Source: Kribbella solani
GTDB lineage: Bacteria; Actinomycetota; Actinomycetes; Propionibacteriales; Kribbellaceae
Assembly (NCBI RefSeq): GCF_014205295.1
Contig: NZ_JACHNF010000001.1
Coordinates: 2,046,001-2,110,000 of the forward strand
Direction: 5' to 3'
DNA length: 64,000 nucleotides
Translations under genes and position numbers: made by a program
In this document: positions 55,738 to 64,000 of the stretch, piece after piece
How the letters are laid out: every line of letters starts with the position of its first letter
Position numbering within the stretch: the stretch's first letter is position 1
The notes under the pieces: generated by a model
Database searches by the model: none
The model's input: only the letters and a program-made list of their open reading frames with translations
What the model was told of the DNA's origin: nothing

Positions 55738-56357
55738 GCGAACGACTCCTCCGCCAGCGGTTTCAGGTCAGCCAGGCTGTCGACCAAGCCGGTCAGCGTG
55801 AGCTCGGCGCGGATGAACGTGACGTGCTGGACGCCGTGGTTGGTGAAGTACGCCCGCAGGTACGGCGTCTGGTGATCCCAGCCGGCCCGTGGGGTCCCCG
55901 CGCCGTAGGCTCCCCCGCTCGCCGTGATCACCACAACCTTGGTGTCGTGGAGTGCTCCACCGGCGAACGCCCCCGGGAAGCTGACCCTGTCGATCCACGC
56001 CTTCAGTGCCGCTGGCAGCGAGTAGTTGTACAGCGGCGTCCCGATCAACAACAGCTCGGCCGCTCGTATCTCATCGATCAACGGACGAGTGAGCTGCCAC
56101 GCCTCCCTCTCAGCCGCTGTCTCCACGAGCTGATCGACTGCCGGCAGCGGAACCGTGCCAAGGCTCTCGGAGCGGCGGCCGAGCTGGCAGTACGCGGTGT
56201 CGATCGGGGCGATCGGCTCGGCGGCGAGGTCGCGGTAGCGGTAGTCGGCCGAGCTGTGTGATGCCAGCCAGCGGTCCGCGTACGCGCGGGTCAGCTGCCT
56301 GGTCACCGACTCGGCGGTGTCATTTGCACTGCAGTCCAGGTGGAGCACGGTGGTCAC
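55689..56357 (-). CDS. FMN-dependent NADH azoreductase (AzoR family)
   Basis: Flavodoxin-like reductase of quinones and azo compounds, 222 residues. It has the FMN phosphate loop LHLDCSANDTAESVTRQL (about 5-22), GTPLYNYSLPAALKAWIDRV (about 103-122), FPGAFAGG and TASGGAYGAGTP (about 145-156). GTG codons at 56357 and 56348 are both possible; the first gives the common MTTVLHLD start. It is divergent from an ECF41 sigma gene, where such oxidoreductases often sit. Confidence 0.88.
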   Translation of the reverse strand: MTTVLHLDCSANDTAESVTRQLTRAYADRWLASHSSADYRYRDLAAEPIAPIDTAYCQLGRRSESLGTVPLPAVDQLVETAAEREAWQLTRPLIDEIRAAELLLIGTPLYNYSLPAALKAWIDRVSFPGAFAGGALHDTKVVVITASGGAYGAGTPRAGWDHQTPYLRAYFTNHGVQHVTFIRAELTLTGLVDSLADLKPLAEESFAQAWDEVISGSGSTLG

Positions 56358-56378
56358 CTTCGTTGTCTCGTGGTCGTC
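56352..56378 (+). promoter_or_regulatory. Candidate ECF41-type autoregulated promoter
   Basis: GGTCACC, a 16-base spacer and CGTC resemble the ECF41 signal TGTCACA-N16-CGTC (5 of 7 plus 4 of 4). It is oriented to the sigma gene and 38 bp before its start. Confidence 0.45.
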
Positions 56379-56415
56379 AGACTGGGTGACGGCATACGGC
56401 GTGGAAAGGTGACCG

Positions 56416-57300
56416 GTGAGCGACGGACTGATCGAGGCGTTCGAGGCGGAGCGCGGCAAGCTGAAGGCGGTCGCGTACCGGCTGCTCGGATCGCATGCCG
56501 AGGCTGAGGACGCGGTGCAGGAGGCGTGGATTCGGCTGCACCGCACCGATGGTGTGGACAACCTCGGCGGCTGGCTGCGCACTGTGGTCACCAGGATCTG
56601 CCTGGACGAGCTGCGTGCGCGCAAGATCCGTCCGGAGCAGTTGTCCGGTCCTGAGGAGCTGCAGGAAGTGCCCGCGCTACGTAGTACACCGGAAGACGAG
56701 GCGCTGGTCGCGGACTCTGTCAGCCGCGCGCTGCTCGTCGTACTGGACACACTCGAACCGGCAGAGCGGATCGCGTTCGTACTACACGACATGTTCGCCG
56801 TACCGTTCGCGCAGATCGCTCCCATCGTGGAGCGGACACCAGTGGCCACCAAGAAGCTGGCCAGCCGCGCGCGGCAGCGCGTACAGGGCACTCCGGCCGT
56901 TTCACCAACTGAACTGGCCCGGCAGCGTCGGGTGGTGTCTGCGTTCCTTGACGCGGCCCGGGCAGGCGACCTCGCCGCCGTACTCGCCGTGCTGGCTCCG
57001 GATGTCGTACGACGCGTTGACGCGGCCGCACTGGCTCCTGGAATGTCGGCGGAGCTGCGCGGTGCACGGGCAGTCGCAGAAGGGACCGTGCTGCTGTCGA
57101 GCCGCTCTCAGCTGGCAGAACTCGCGCTGGTCAACGGCCAGGTCGGACTGGTGCTGGCACCTGGTGGACGGCTGTTCTTGGCTATCTCGTTCACCAGCGA
57201 GGCGGACCGGATCACGTCGTACGACGTGGTAGCTGATCCGGACCGCCTCAGCCGGCTGCGGCTTGCTGTTCTCAGCGCGGAGTGTTCAGCGACTTCGTGA
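56416..57300 (+). CDS. ECF41-family RNA polymerase sigma factor with SnoaL-like C-terminus
   Basis: An ECF sigma factor of 294 residues. Region 2 is FEAERGKLKAVAYRLLGSHAEAEDAVQEAW (split by me in two parts of the region, about 9-38), region 4 is RIAFVLHDMFAVPFAQIAPIV (about 115-135). A C-terminal SnoaL-like domain (about 175-294) carries the ECF41 hallmarks PGGR and DPDRL (usual NPDKL), which control activity instead of an anti-sigma factor. GTG start. The divergent azoreductase is a likely target. Confidence 0.9.
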   Translation: MSDGLIEAFEAERGKLKAVAYRLLGSHAEAEDAVQEAWIRLHRTDGVDNLGGWLRTVVTRICLDELRARKIRPEQLSGPEELQEVPALRSTPEDEALVADSVSRALLVVLDTLEPAERIAFVLHDMFAVPFAQIAPIVERTPVATKKLASRARQRVQGTPAVSPTELARQRRVVSAFLDAARAGDLAAVLAVLAPDVVRRVDAAALAPGMSAELRGARAVAEGTVLLSSRSQLAELALVNGQVGLVLAPGGRLFLAISFTSEADRITSYDVVADPDRLSRLRLAVLSAECSATS

Positions 57301-59080
57301 TCTGCTCGGACACCCTGGCCGCCAGCTCCAGTGCGGCGCGCCGGGTGGCCGGCTGCAGCGCGGAGTGGTCCAGCGGACCTTCGGCGGCGATGTGCATGTC
57401 GGTCGGGATGTCCACGACAGCGGCAGCGCGGGAGTCGAAGTACGGCCGGAGCTGCTTCTCGACCTCCTTGTTGACGTCGCCGGGACCGTTCGACACCGCG
57501 ATCACGGCACGACGGATCAGCCGCTGCGCCTCCGGGCCCTGGTTGTCCAGCTCCTCGAGCATCTGCACGGCCGCGGCGCAGGACAGGCTCTTCCACTTGA
57601 TCGGGATGACCAGGGCATCGGCCGCCTTCATCGCCTCGCGCCAGTTGCTGGAGCCCTCGTTGTTCCCGGTGTCGATCACCAGGACCTTGTAGAACCGGCT
57701 CATCAGGCGGTGGATCTGGTCGAAGTCCTTGGCCTCGATCTGCGCATACGTCGTGGTCGCCGAGGTCAGCACGTCGTACTGGCCCGACACCTGGTGCCGC
57801 AGGTACGCCGCGACGTCACCGAGCCGGGCGTCCGGCTGGGTCAGCATCGGCATCGCCTGCAGCATGTCCGTGACGGTGGACCGCGAGTTCGTGTCGTGCG
57901 TACGCAGGTGCATGTTGCCGCGCAGCTCGTTGTTGTCCCAGGCGACCACGCCGCCGCCACGGGCCTGGCCGAGCGCACCGGCGAGCAGCAGCGTGGTCGG
58001 CGTCTTGCCGGAACCACCCTTCGGGTTCGCCACGACGATCGTCACCGGGCGACGGAACGCGGTCGCCGCGGTTGCACGGGCGATCCGCTCGGAGCGCTCC
58101 GAACTGCCCGGGCGTAGCTTCAGTACGCTCCGGACACCCCGCTCAGCCGGAGCCTCCCGCGGCAACGGAAGCGCCTGCAGCAGCTCGTCCGACCGGTACG
58201 AAAGGTTCTGCGGCTGCTGATGCTGCTGCCCCGGCACCCCCTGCGGGAAAAACGCCTGCGCCGCCGGCGACAACCCCTGCCCACCAGCCCCGGCCTGCCC
58301 GGCCTGCGCGCCTTGCCCGGCTGCACCAGCCGCAGCACCTGAACCAGCCTGTCCGCCTTGCCCAGCCAGACCGCCCTGCCCAGCTTGCGCGTCTTGCCCA
58401 GCCAGACGGCCCTGCGTGTCTTGTCCTGCCAGTCCGCTCTGCCCAAGCTGCGCGTCTTGTCCGGCCGGACCGCTCTGCCCGGGCTGCCCGCCATCGCCGG
58501 TCAGGCCGCCTTGGCCGGCCTGGGTGTCCTGCCCAGCCAGACCGCCCCGCCCGGACTGACCTGCCTGGCCGCCTTGGCCAGGCTCGCCACCGGCGGGCTG
58601 CCCGAACCCCGCATCGTCCGGCCCAAGACCGCCGCCCGCGCCGCCCCCGGTCGAGAACGACGAACCGCCGAACGCAGAGCCACCTGCCCCGTGCTCACCG
58701 TCCCCGTCCTCCCCGGCCCGCGCGCCAGCGCCGCCAAGCCCATCGGCCGCCCGCGACAGCGCGTCGTCTTCTTCCTCCGGCTGCGTCCACGACGCGGCAG
58801 TGGGGTCCGCGGCGGGCTGCGCCCACGACGCGGTCGGCGCGGCGGGAGCCGGCTGGTTCGGCTGCGTCCACGGTGCCGGCTGATTCACCGGACGGGACCA
58901 GTTGGTGTCACCGGAGGAGAAGTCCTCCGACAGCGCGTCGGTCTCGGTGTCCTCGGCGGACTCGGCGTCGGCGTTCGGGTCCGGCTGGGTCCAGGAGGGG
59001 GTCGGCTGCCACATTCTCCGGACCTCGGCCGCCGCCGCTTCCCGGTCCTTGTGCTGTCCGGAGTTGTGCGAGTCGGTCAC
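57272..59080 (-). CDS. ParA/MinD-like ATPase with long Gly/Gln-rich N-terminal region
   Basis: A 602-residue protein. Residues 1-120 are acidic and Trp/Pro/Gln-rich, about 120-280 are Gly/Gln/Ala repeats (GGLAGQDTQAGQGGL type), and the last 260 are a P-loop ATPase with deviant Walker A NPKGGSGKTPTT and a WDNNELRGN switch seen in actinobacterial MinD-like proteins, then VLVIDTGNNEGSS. It probably cycles on a surface or positions another structure. GTG at 59080 is a best guess with a weak GGGGA site. Its end overlaps the ECF41 gene by 29 bases. Confidence 0.75.
   Translation of the reverse strand: MTDSHNSGQHKDREAAAAEVRRMWQPTPSWTQPDPNADAESAEDTETDALSEDFSSGDTNWSRPVNQPAPWTQPNQPAPAAPTASWAQPAADPTAASWTQPEEEDDALSRAADGLGGAGARAGEDGDGEHGAGGSAFGGSSFSTGGGAGGGLGPDDAGFGQPAGGEPGQGGQAGQSGRGGLAGQDTQAGQGGLTGDGGQPGQSGPAGQDAQLGQSGLAGQDTQGRLAGQDAQAGQGGLAGQGGQAGSGAAAGAAGQGAQAGQAGAGGQGLSPAAQAFFPQGVPGQQHQQPQNLSYRSDELLQALPLPREAPAERGVRSVLKLRPGSSERSERIARATAATAFRRPVTIVVANPKGGSGKTPTTLLLAGALGQARGGGVVAWDNNELRGNMHLRTHDTNSRSTVTDMLQAMPMLTQPDARLGDVAAYLRHQVSGQYDVLTSATTTYAQIEAKDFDQIHRLMSRFYKVLVIDTGNNEGSSNWREAMKAADALVIPIKWKSLSCAAAVQMLEELDNQGPEAQRLIRRAVIAVSNGPGDVNKEVEKQLRPYFDSRAAAVVDIPTDMHIAAEGPLDHSALQPATRRAALELAARVSEQITKSLNTPR
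58290..58600. repeat. Low-complexity tandem repeat inside the ParA/MinD-like gene
   Basis: Imperfect repeats of about 18-30 bases with the theme CTGCCCAGC encode Gly-Gln-Ala units such as GQSGLAGQDTQ. Copy number is likely variable between strains. Confidence 0.7.
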
Positions 59081-59218
59081 GACCTGGGTCCCCGATTCTG
59101 CTAGAGGGGGCGGGTTGGGCCCCTGAGGCTTGCTGGTGGTCCGGAGGGTGAGGTCTCCGGGAGGGTCCACTATCCCATGACCCGGTGTCCTCACAACGTC
59201 ACCACCCGGAGCGTTTGT

Positions 59219-59881
59219 TCAGGTCACCAGTCCGGCCTCGTACGCCACGATCGCCGCCTGGACCCGGTTCTTCACACCGAGCCGGAGCAGTACAGCGCTG
59301 ACGTACGCCTTCACTGTCCCCTCGACCAGATACAACCGTCTCGCGATCTCCCCGTTCGACAACCCCGCTCCGACCAGTCCGAGTACCTCTAGCTCCCGTG
59401 GCGTCAGTGCGCTGACCTGCTCCTTCGCGGCAGCAGCCCGTGCCATCGCACCACCGCCTGCACCCGAGCTGAGCTCAGCGATCACTCGTTGCGCGACCCG
59501 CGGCGACAGGTACGCGGCACCTTCAGCAACCGCCTTCAGCCCGGCAATCAGCTCCCGCGGATCGCCTGACTTCAACAAGAACCCACTGGCGCCGTCACCG
59601 AGGGCTCTGGCGATGTACGCGTCTTCGGAGAAGGTCGTGAGGATGACCACGGCAGTGTCCGGACAGGTACGCCGGATCTCGGCACCGGCTGCCAGACCGT
59701 CCATTCGCGGCATCCGGATGTCCAGTACGGCCACATCGGGCCGATGCTTCAGTACCGCGTCAACCGCTTCGGCCCCGTCGGCTGCCTCGGCAACAACGTC
59801 GATCTGGTCGTCAGTACCGAGAATCGCGCGCACACCGGCTCGTACCATCGCCTCGTCGTCGGCCAGTACCACCCTGATCAT
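59219..59881 (-). CDS. LuxR/NarL-family response regulator
   Basis: A 220-residue regulator. The receiver has the acidic pair DDE (about 8-10), phospho-acceptor Asp in VAVLDIRMPRMDG (about 55) and Lys in FLLKSGDP (about 104). The NarL HTH is LTPRELEVLGLVGAGLSNGEIARRLYLVEGTVKAYV in the C-terminus (about 155-190, quoted here only as its core LTPRELEVL). It overlaps the kinase gene (ATGA). Its targets are not shown by context. Confidence 0.93.
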   Translation of the reverse strand: MIRVVLADDEAMVRAGVRAILGTDDQIDVVAEAADGAEAVDAVLKHRPDVAVLDIRMPRMDGLAAGAEIRRTCPDTAVVILTTFSEDAYIARALGDGASGFLLKSGDPRELIAGLKAVAEGAAYLSPRVAQRVIAELSSGAGGGAMARAAAAKEQVSALTPRELEVLGLVGAGLSNGEIARRLYLVEGTVKAYVSAVLLRLGVKNRVQAAIVAYEAGLVT

Positions 59882-61434
59882 CTGTTTCCTTCCGGCGTCG
59901 GTGTGACCGATCCACTCTGTACAACTGCCTTGTCAACCAGTGCGCCGTCCGAGAAGCACAGCCGGTACACGTAGGTGGCGGAGAACGGTGGCGCCGGCCT
60001 GTAGTACCTGCAGCTCCACGCGGCCGGCGGTCGCTCGCGCTCCGCTGGCGGATCGACCATCTCCATTCGTGGCAGTACTTTCGCCACGTCAGCCTCCGAC
60101 TGGCCGACGGTCAGCCCGGCGTACTCGGCCGGTCGCAGGATCGCGCTGTAGCCGGCGATCAGGTAGTAGCCAAGGGCAACCGCCCCAACAGCCGCACCGA
60201 GTAGTGCGGGCGCGGCGATCGCAGTGATCAGACCGCGCCGCGCACTCCGTCGTACCGTGGCGCGTTCTACCGCAGCGGTCTGCGGCTCCGGTCGGCCACC
60301 GGCACGCGGCATGGTTGCCGTCACCGCGAACCCACTGGGCGTACGCGGTCCAGCAGTGAGCGTGCCTCCGGCCAACCGGACCCGCTCACGCAGACCGGCC
60401 AGACCGTGTCCACCGGACGGTGCGTCTACCGAACGCGTCGCACCGCTGTCCAGGACCTCCACCTGTACGGCGTCCTCACGCGAGGTCACGGTGACAGTGA
60501 CCGCGGCGCCGGGCGCGTGCTTACTCGCATTGGTCAACGCCTCCTGTACTACCCGGTGCACGGCGCGGTCCACCATCGGCGCCAGCTCACCGTCGGCCTC
60601 GTCGACCAGCTGCACGGCCAGCCCGGAGGCGGCTGCTCGCTCGACCAGTGCCTGCACTGATTCGTCGTGCGGCATCGTCGGTGCGTCCTGATCACGGAGC
60701 ACTCCTACGATCTCGCCCAGCCGCTCTGTCGCCATCGCAGCGGACTCCCGCAACTCCCCCGCCGCCCGGCGGTGCTCCTCGGGCAGTGTGGGGTCCAGCT
60801 CCAGTGCAGCTGCGCGTAGCGCGATCAGACTCAGCTCATGACCGACGGAGTCGTGCATGTCTTCCGCGATCCTGGACCGCTCGCGCAGCCGTTCCTGACC
60901 GATCTCGAGCTGCTGCTCGCGTTCGATCCGCTCCGCCCGCTCCCAGCCCGCAGTAGCCAGTAGGGCCTGCTGCGCCCGGTAGCGCCCGATCAGCCACGGC
61001 AGTACAACCAGTAGCAGTGCCAGCAGGAGCATCAGCAGCCACGTCAGTACGGCCTCAGTGGCTTGCGCGTCCTTCCGCATGGTCAGGGAGAGCACCAGCA
61101 TGCCAACCAACGAGCCGACACAGAGCTGTACGAAGTGCCGGAGCTGTGTCTCCCGCCGTCCGGCCAGATAGCTCAAGAGACTGATCGCTGGAACCAGTGC
61201 GATCTGCACACCGCTCGCCGTACCGAGTGCGAACGCCAGAATGATGATTTCGGTCCAGGCGACCAGTACGAGCGCTGCCAGTGGCCATCTACGCCGAGTG
61301 ACAACCGCAACTGCCAGCACAGCGAGACAGGACGCCCGGAACCAGAACGGGTCCTGCCGCGCGCCGCTCTCCGCGAGTACGAGCAGACTGGCCGCGGCCC
61401 ACAGACCCACGTCCCCCAGGCGCCGCCACATCAT
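59878..61434 (-). CDS. Sensor histidine kinase (HisKA_3) with unusual C-terminal transmembrane and extracytoplasmic domain
   Basis: A 518-residue kinase. Five to six membrane helices (about 10-150) are followed by a coiled dimerisation helix with phospho-His in EDMHDSVGHELS (about 193) and an HATPase with EALTNASKHAP and GHGLAGLRERVRLAGG. Unlike most kinases, another membrane helix (about 412-432) and an exported domain of about 85 residues (YAGLTVGQSEADVAKVLPRM, CRYYRPAPPFSATYVYRLCF) follow. A TAGCGT -10 lies 7 bases before the ATG. Confidence 0.9.
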   Translation of the reverse strand: MMWRRLGDVGLWAAASLLVLAESGARQDPFWFRASCLAVLAVAVVTRRRWPLAALVLVAWTEIIILAFALGTASGVQIALVPAISLLSYLAGRRETQLRHFVQLCVGSLVGMLVLSLTMRKDAQATEAVLTWLLMLLLALLLVVLPWLIGRYRAQQALLATAGWERAERIEREQQLEIGQERLRERSRIAEDMHDSVGHELSLIALRAAALELDPTLPEEHRRAAGELRESAAMATERLGEIVGVLRDQDAPTMPHDESVQALVERAAASGLAVQLVDEADGELAPMVDRAVHRVVQEALTNASKHAPGAAVTVTVTSREDAVQVEVLDSGATRSVDAPSGGHGLAGLRERVRLAGGTLTAGPRTPSGFAVTATMPRAGGRPEPQTAAVERATVRRSARRGLITAIAAPALLGAAVGAVALGYYLIAGYSAILRPAEYAGLTVGQSEADVAKVLPRMEMVDPPAERERPPAAWSCRYYRPAPPFSATYVYRLCFSDGALVDKAVVQSGSVTPTPEGNR

Positions 61435-61481
61435 GGCGTAGACGCTACACAGCCGCGGCGACCGCCTCCTACTGCCGAAAG

Positions 61482-62603
61482 TCAGGTTCGCTCCGGGTCA
61501 ACCAGCTCGAACGGTACGTACGAGAGGTTCTGCACCGGTTCGTCACGCAGCTGCGCGAGTAGTAGGTCGACCGCTCGGCGTCCCATCTCGGTCTGGTTCT
61601 GCCGTACGTGCAGGAACGGCGGTCCGCCGATGGAGTCACCCGGTGAGTCGAAGCAGGCGACCACGCGGTCACCCCCGAGCGCCCGGTCGACCATCCGGGC
61701 CAGGTTGTACTCACACGCGAAGTACGCGGTCACCTCCGGGCGGCTGTCGCGGAATGCACGTAGTACATCCATGTCCGCTCGGACGCTGTCCGTGGTGGTT
61801 GAGCCGGGGAGAGTGCTTCGCAGGTCAGTCAGCTCGTACGGGTGACCACGCTCGCTGAACGCCGTACGGAAGCCCTCCAGCCGGTCCTCGATGGAGGACG
61901 TGTTCACGGGAGGCGGGGAGACAAAGGCGATGTGCTCGTGGCCCTGGTCGAGCAGGCGGGTTGTCAGCGCGCGGGCGGCTGCCACGTTGTCTGTCAGTAC
62001 GGCTGCCACGGGGATGCCGGACAGGTGGCGGTCCACGAGCACCACCGGGTACCCGTCGAGCACCTGCCGCAGCAGACTGGCGTTGTAGAAGTCACCGTGC
62101 ACCGGGAAGACGATCAGACCGTCCACAGTCGAGACCAGCGAGTCAACAGCCTTCTCCTCGTCGGACTGGCGTCCATGCGTACGCCGAACGACCAGGTGCG
62201 CGCCGTACTCCGCGCAGCGCTCTTCGATGGCGTTGAGCAAGTCCAGCCCGTACGCCTCCGACATGTCCGGGACGATCAGTGCGATCGACCGCGCGTCCCG
62301 GCGCGTGCCCGGCCGGAGCGGCACGCTCAGATCGGTCAGGTCAGGCAGCCGGCGTACGACGAACGTGCCTTTGCCACGGATGCGCTCCACCAGCCCGGCC
62401 TCGCGCAATACCTCCAGCGCCCGCTTGGACGTGATCCGGCTGACCCCGAACTGCGCCGCCAGCTCCATCTCCGACGGCACCCGGTCCCCCGGCCGCAACG
62501 CCCCACGCCGGAGCTGCTCCAGCACATGACCACAAACCCGCTCGTACAGCAGCACCACGCCAGCGGTCCCCTCACGAGTAATCCGGTCAACCCATCCAAT
62601 CAT
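61482..62603 (-). CDS. GntR-type regulator with LacI-like ligand-binding domain (AraR type)
   Basis: A 373-residue regulator with a GntR winged helix (LRPGDRVPSEMELAAQFGVS, RALEVLREAGLVERIRGKGT, about 35-75) fused to a periplasmic-binding-protein-like domain (about 100-373: SIALIVPDMSEAYGLDLLNA, DGLIVFP, VVLVDRHLSGIPV, HIAFVSPP). This fusion is the AraR type and senses sugars. The ATG at 62603 has GGAGGG directly against it; a GTG at 62558 with GAGGGG 9 bases upstream is an alternative. No sugar operon is adjacent. Confidence 0.85.
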   Translation of the reverse strand: MIGWVDRITREGTAGVVLLYERVCGHVLEQLRRGALRPGDRVPSEMELAAQFGVSRITSKRALEVLREAGLVERIRGKGTFVVRRLPDLTDLSVPLRPGTRRDARSIALIVPDMSEAYGLDLLNAIEERCAEYGAHLVVRRTHGRQSDEEKAVDSLVSTVDGLIVFPVHGDFYNASLLRQVLDGYPVVLVDRHLSGIPVAAVLTDNVAAARALTTRLLDQGHEHIAFVSPPPVNTSSIEDRLEGFRTAFSERGHPYELTDLRSTLPGSTTTDSVRADMDVLRAFRDSRPEVTAYFACEYNLARMVDRALGGDRVVACFDSPGDSIGGPPFLHVRQNQTEMGRRAVDLLLAQLRDEPVQNLSYVPFELVDPERT

Positions 62604-62682
62604 CCCTCCACGCTCCAGCCGGCTCTCAGCCCTTCGGCTTTTGATCTGGCGGCGGGACCTGTCGGCTGACAACATTCCGGGC

Positions 62683-64000
62683 ATGACCCGCCTGTCGGTG
62701 CCTGCTTTTGCCGCTCGGCCCGTGCTGGCCGTGGCTGTAGTCTTCGGTGCCGTGCTGACCGCGCTGTCCGGCCGGTACGGCTACCACCGCGACGAGCTGT
62801 ACTTCCTGGTCGCCGCACACCATCTCGGCTGGGGGTACATCGACCAGCCGCCGCTGACGCCCCTGATCGCCCGTGTCTCCACCACGCTGTTCGGTGACAC
62901 CGTGATGGGCCTGCGGGTGCTGTCGACGCTGAGCGCGGTCGTGACAGTCATCGTGGTCGCGCTGATCGCCCGCGAGTTCGGCAGCCACCGGCGTGGACAG
63001 GTGCTGGCCGCCGTCTGTGCGGCCGTGTCCGGGTACGTGCTCGGCGTCGGGCACATGGTGTCCACCTCCACGTACGACCTGCTCGCCTGGATGCTGATCG
63101 GTCTGTTCGCGGTCAAGCTGCTGCGCACCGGTGACGGGCGCTGGTGGCTCGCGCTCGGCGCTACTGTCGGTATTGCGCTGGAGAACAAGTACCTGGTCGT
63201 GCTGCCAGTCGGTGCATTGCTGATCGCGCTCCTGGTCGTCGGACCGCGCGGCGTACTCCGGTCCTGGTGGCTGCTCGCCGGGGTCGCGCTAGCGGGCCTC
63301 ATCGCGCTGCCGAACGGCCTCTGGCAGTTCCAGCACGACTGGCCGCAACTGAAGGTGGCCGGCGGCATCAGCGAAGACGACGGCACCGAGAACCGCATCA
63401 TGTTCATCCCACTGCAGATCCTGCAGCTGTCGCCGTTCCTCGTACCCATCTGGATCGCCGGCTTCCTCCGTATCTGGCGCCACCTCCCCTGGGCCCGCTC
63501 CATCGCGTTGGCGTACCCGGTGCTGTGCATCGCCGTACTGGCCACCGGCGGCAAGTCGTACTACGCCCTGCCCCTGTTGCTCGTGCTGGTCGCGGCCGGC
63601 TGCGAGCCGCTCATCGGCTGGGGCGACCGGCACCGCGTACGGGCTGTGGTCGGGCTGGTCCTGACCGCGCTGACGTCAGCGCTCTTCACGCTCCCTCTTC
63701 TACCTGCATCGGCGGCTGATCTCGTCATCCCGGTCAACAAAGAGCAGGGCGAGCAGATCGGCTGGCCGGCGTTCGTGTCGACCGTCGCCGCCGCCTGGGC
63801 GAAGGTCCCGCCGTCGGAGCGGTCGACCGCGACACTCTTCGCCGGTAACTACGGCGAGGCCGGGGCCGTGGTGCGCTACGGCGCCTCGTACGGGCTGCCG
63901 CAGGTGTACTCCCCGCACATGAGCTTCGCGGACTGGGCCCGCCCACCGGACTCCAACACCGGCCCGGTCCTACTCATCGAACTCGACCGGACCCCTCGCT
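62683..64000 (+). CDS. GT39/ArnT-type membrane glycosyltransferase, 3' end outside window
   Basis: A multi-pass membrane enzyme that transfers sugar from a polyprenyl-phosphate donor. The 439 residues present contain GYHRDELYFLVAAHHLGWGY (about 33-52) with the catalytic acid of the family (RDE), YIDQPPLTPLIARV, about nine helices, and a later region NRIMFIPLQILQLSPF. The acceptor is unknown. It is divergent from the GntR-type gene; the start at 62683 fits the family N-terminus. The end is not in the window. Confidence 0.85.
   Translation, partial: MTRLSVPAFAARPVLAVAVVFGAVLTALSGRYGYHRDELYFLVAAHHLGWGYIDQPPLTPLIARVSTTLFGDTVMGLRVLSTLSAVVTVIVVALIAREFGSHRRGQVLAAVCAAVSGYVLGVGHMVSTSTYDLLAWMLIGLFAVKLLRTGDGRWWLALGATVGIALENKYLVVLPVGALLIALLVVGPRGVLRSWWLLAGVALAGLIALPNGLWQFQHDWPQLKVAGGISEDDGTENRIMFIPLQILQLSPFLVPIWIAGFLRIWRHLPWARSIALAYPVLCIAVLATGGKSYYALPLLLVLVAAGCEPLIGWGDRHRVRAVVGLVLTALTSALFTLPLLPASAADLVIPVNKEQGEQIGWPAFVSTVAAAWAKVPPSERSTATLFAGNYGEAGAVVRYGASYGLPQVYSPHMSFADWARPPDSNTGPVLLIELDRTPR

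Noticed and set aside
59219..61434. The two-component system as the DevR/DevS pair for the dormancy island
   Set aside because: The kinase has a membrane sensor and no GAF/haem-type domains, and there is no box upstream; the true DevR is probably outside the window.

Overview
The window is GC-rich (roughly 70%) actinobacterial chromosome. Gene order and content point to a Nocardioidaceae-type organism such as Kribbella, but that is inference from style and synteny, not a database match. Supporting signs are a phosphatidylinositol mannoside (PIM) cluster in mycobacterial order (thrS, HIT protein, pgsA, acyltransferase, pimA), a fadA2-fabG4-htdX-like operon, an EF-G2 paralogue, many apparently leaderless starts, and dense GTG starts with 4-bp ATGA/GTGA overlaps.

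Region 1 (1-25.4 kb) reads as one low-oxygen/dormancy island. It holds class I fructose-bisphosphate aldolase (partial), a HPF/RaiA-like ribosome protein, a two-domain universal stress protein, two TrkA-type regulators, two P-type cation ATPases, a four-subunit pyruvate:ferredoxin oxidoreductase with a GltD-like flavoprotein, GAPDH, a stand-alone PEP-synthase ATP-grasp-like domain, an Acg-type nitroreductase, a flavodoxin-like protein, pyruvate phosphate dikinase and a secreted heparinase II/III-like lyase. Nearly every transcription unit here has a copy of a 14-bp palindrome, GGGNCNNNNGNCCC, mostly about 35-75 bp before its start codon. This core fits the DosR/DevR (OsdR) box. A ten-gene minus-strand run (15148 to 3962) links GAPDH, PFOR, a Na,K-ATPase-like pump and two TrkA proteins through overlapping or touching genes. 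Together these genes could move carbon and electrons through glycolysis with ferredoxin and pyrophosphate/ATP saving while ion gradients are held up.

Region 2 (25.4-27.0 kb) is a scar. It holds a broken secreted-protein gene with two frameshifts and is bracketed by 49-bp direct repeats that encode the last residues of the neighbouring acyl-CoA dehydrogenase.

Region 3 (27-39 kb) is lipid metabolism (acyl-CoA dehydrogenase, TetR regulator, thiolase, long FabG, MaoC dehydratase, TesB thioesterase). It also holds a truncated threonyl-tRNA synthetase paralogue with a Thr-Thr-Thr leader peptide and attenuator, a PAC2 protein, and a 2-hydroxyacid dehydrogenase/DUF2264 pair.

Region 4 (39-64 kb) holds ferritin with a likely IdeR box, two tandem DUF2207 membrane proteins, EF-G2, an AAA+/TPR/membrane trio, the PIM cluster with full-length thrS, a DedA protein, an azoreductase/ECF41 sigma pair, a ParA/MinD-like ATPase with a Gly/Gln-rich repeat region, a two-component system, a GntR-type regulator with a sugar-binding-like domain, and a partial GT39-type membrane glycosyltransferase. 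I saw no rRNA, tRNA, CRISPR array or insertion sequence.
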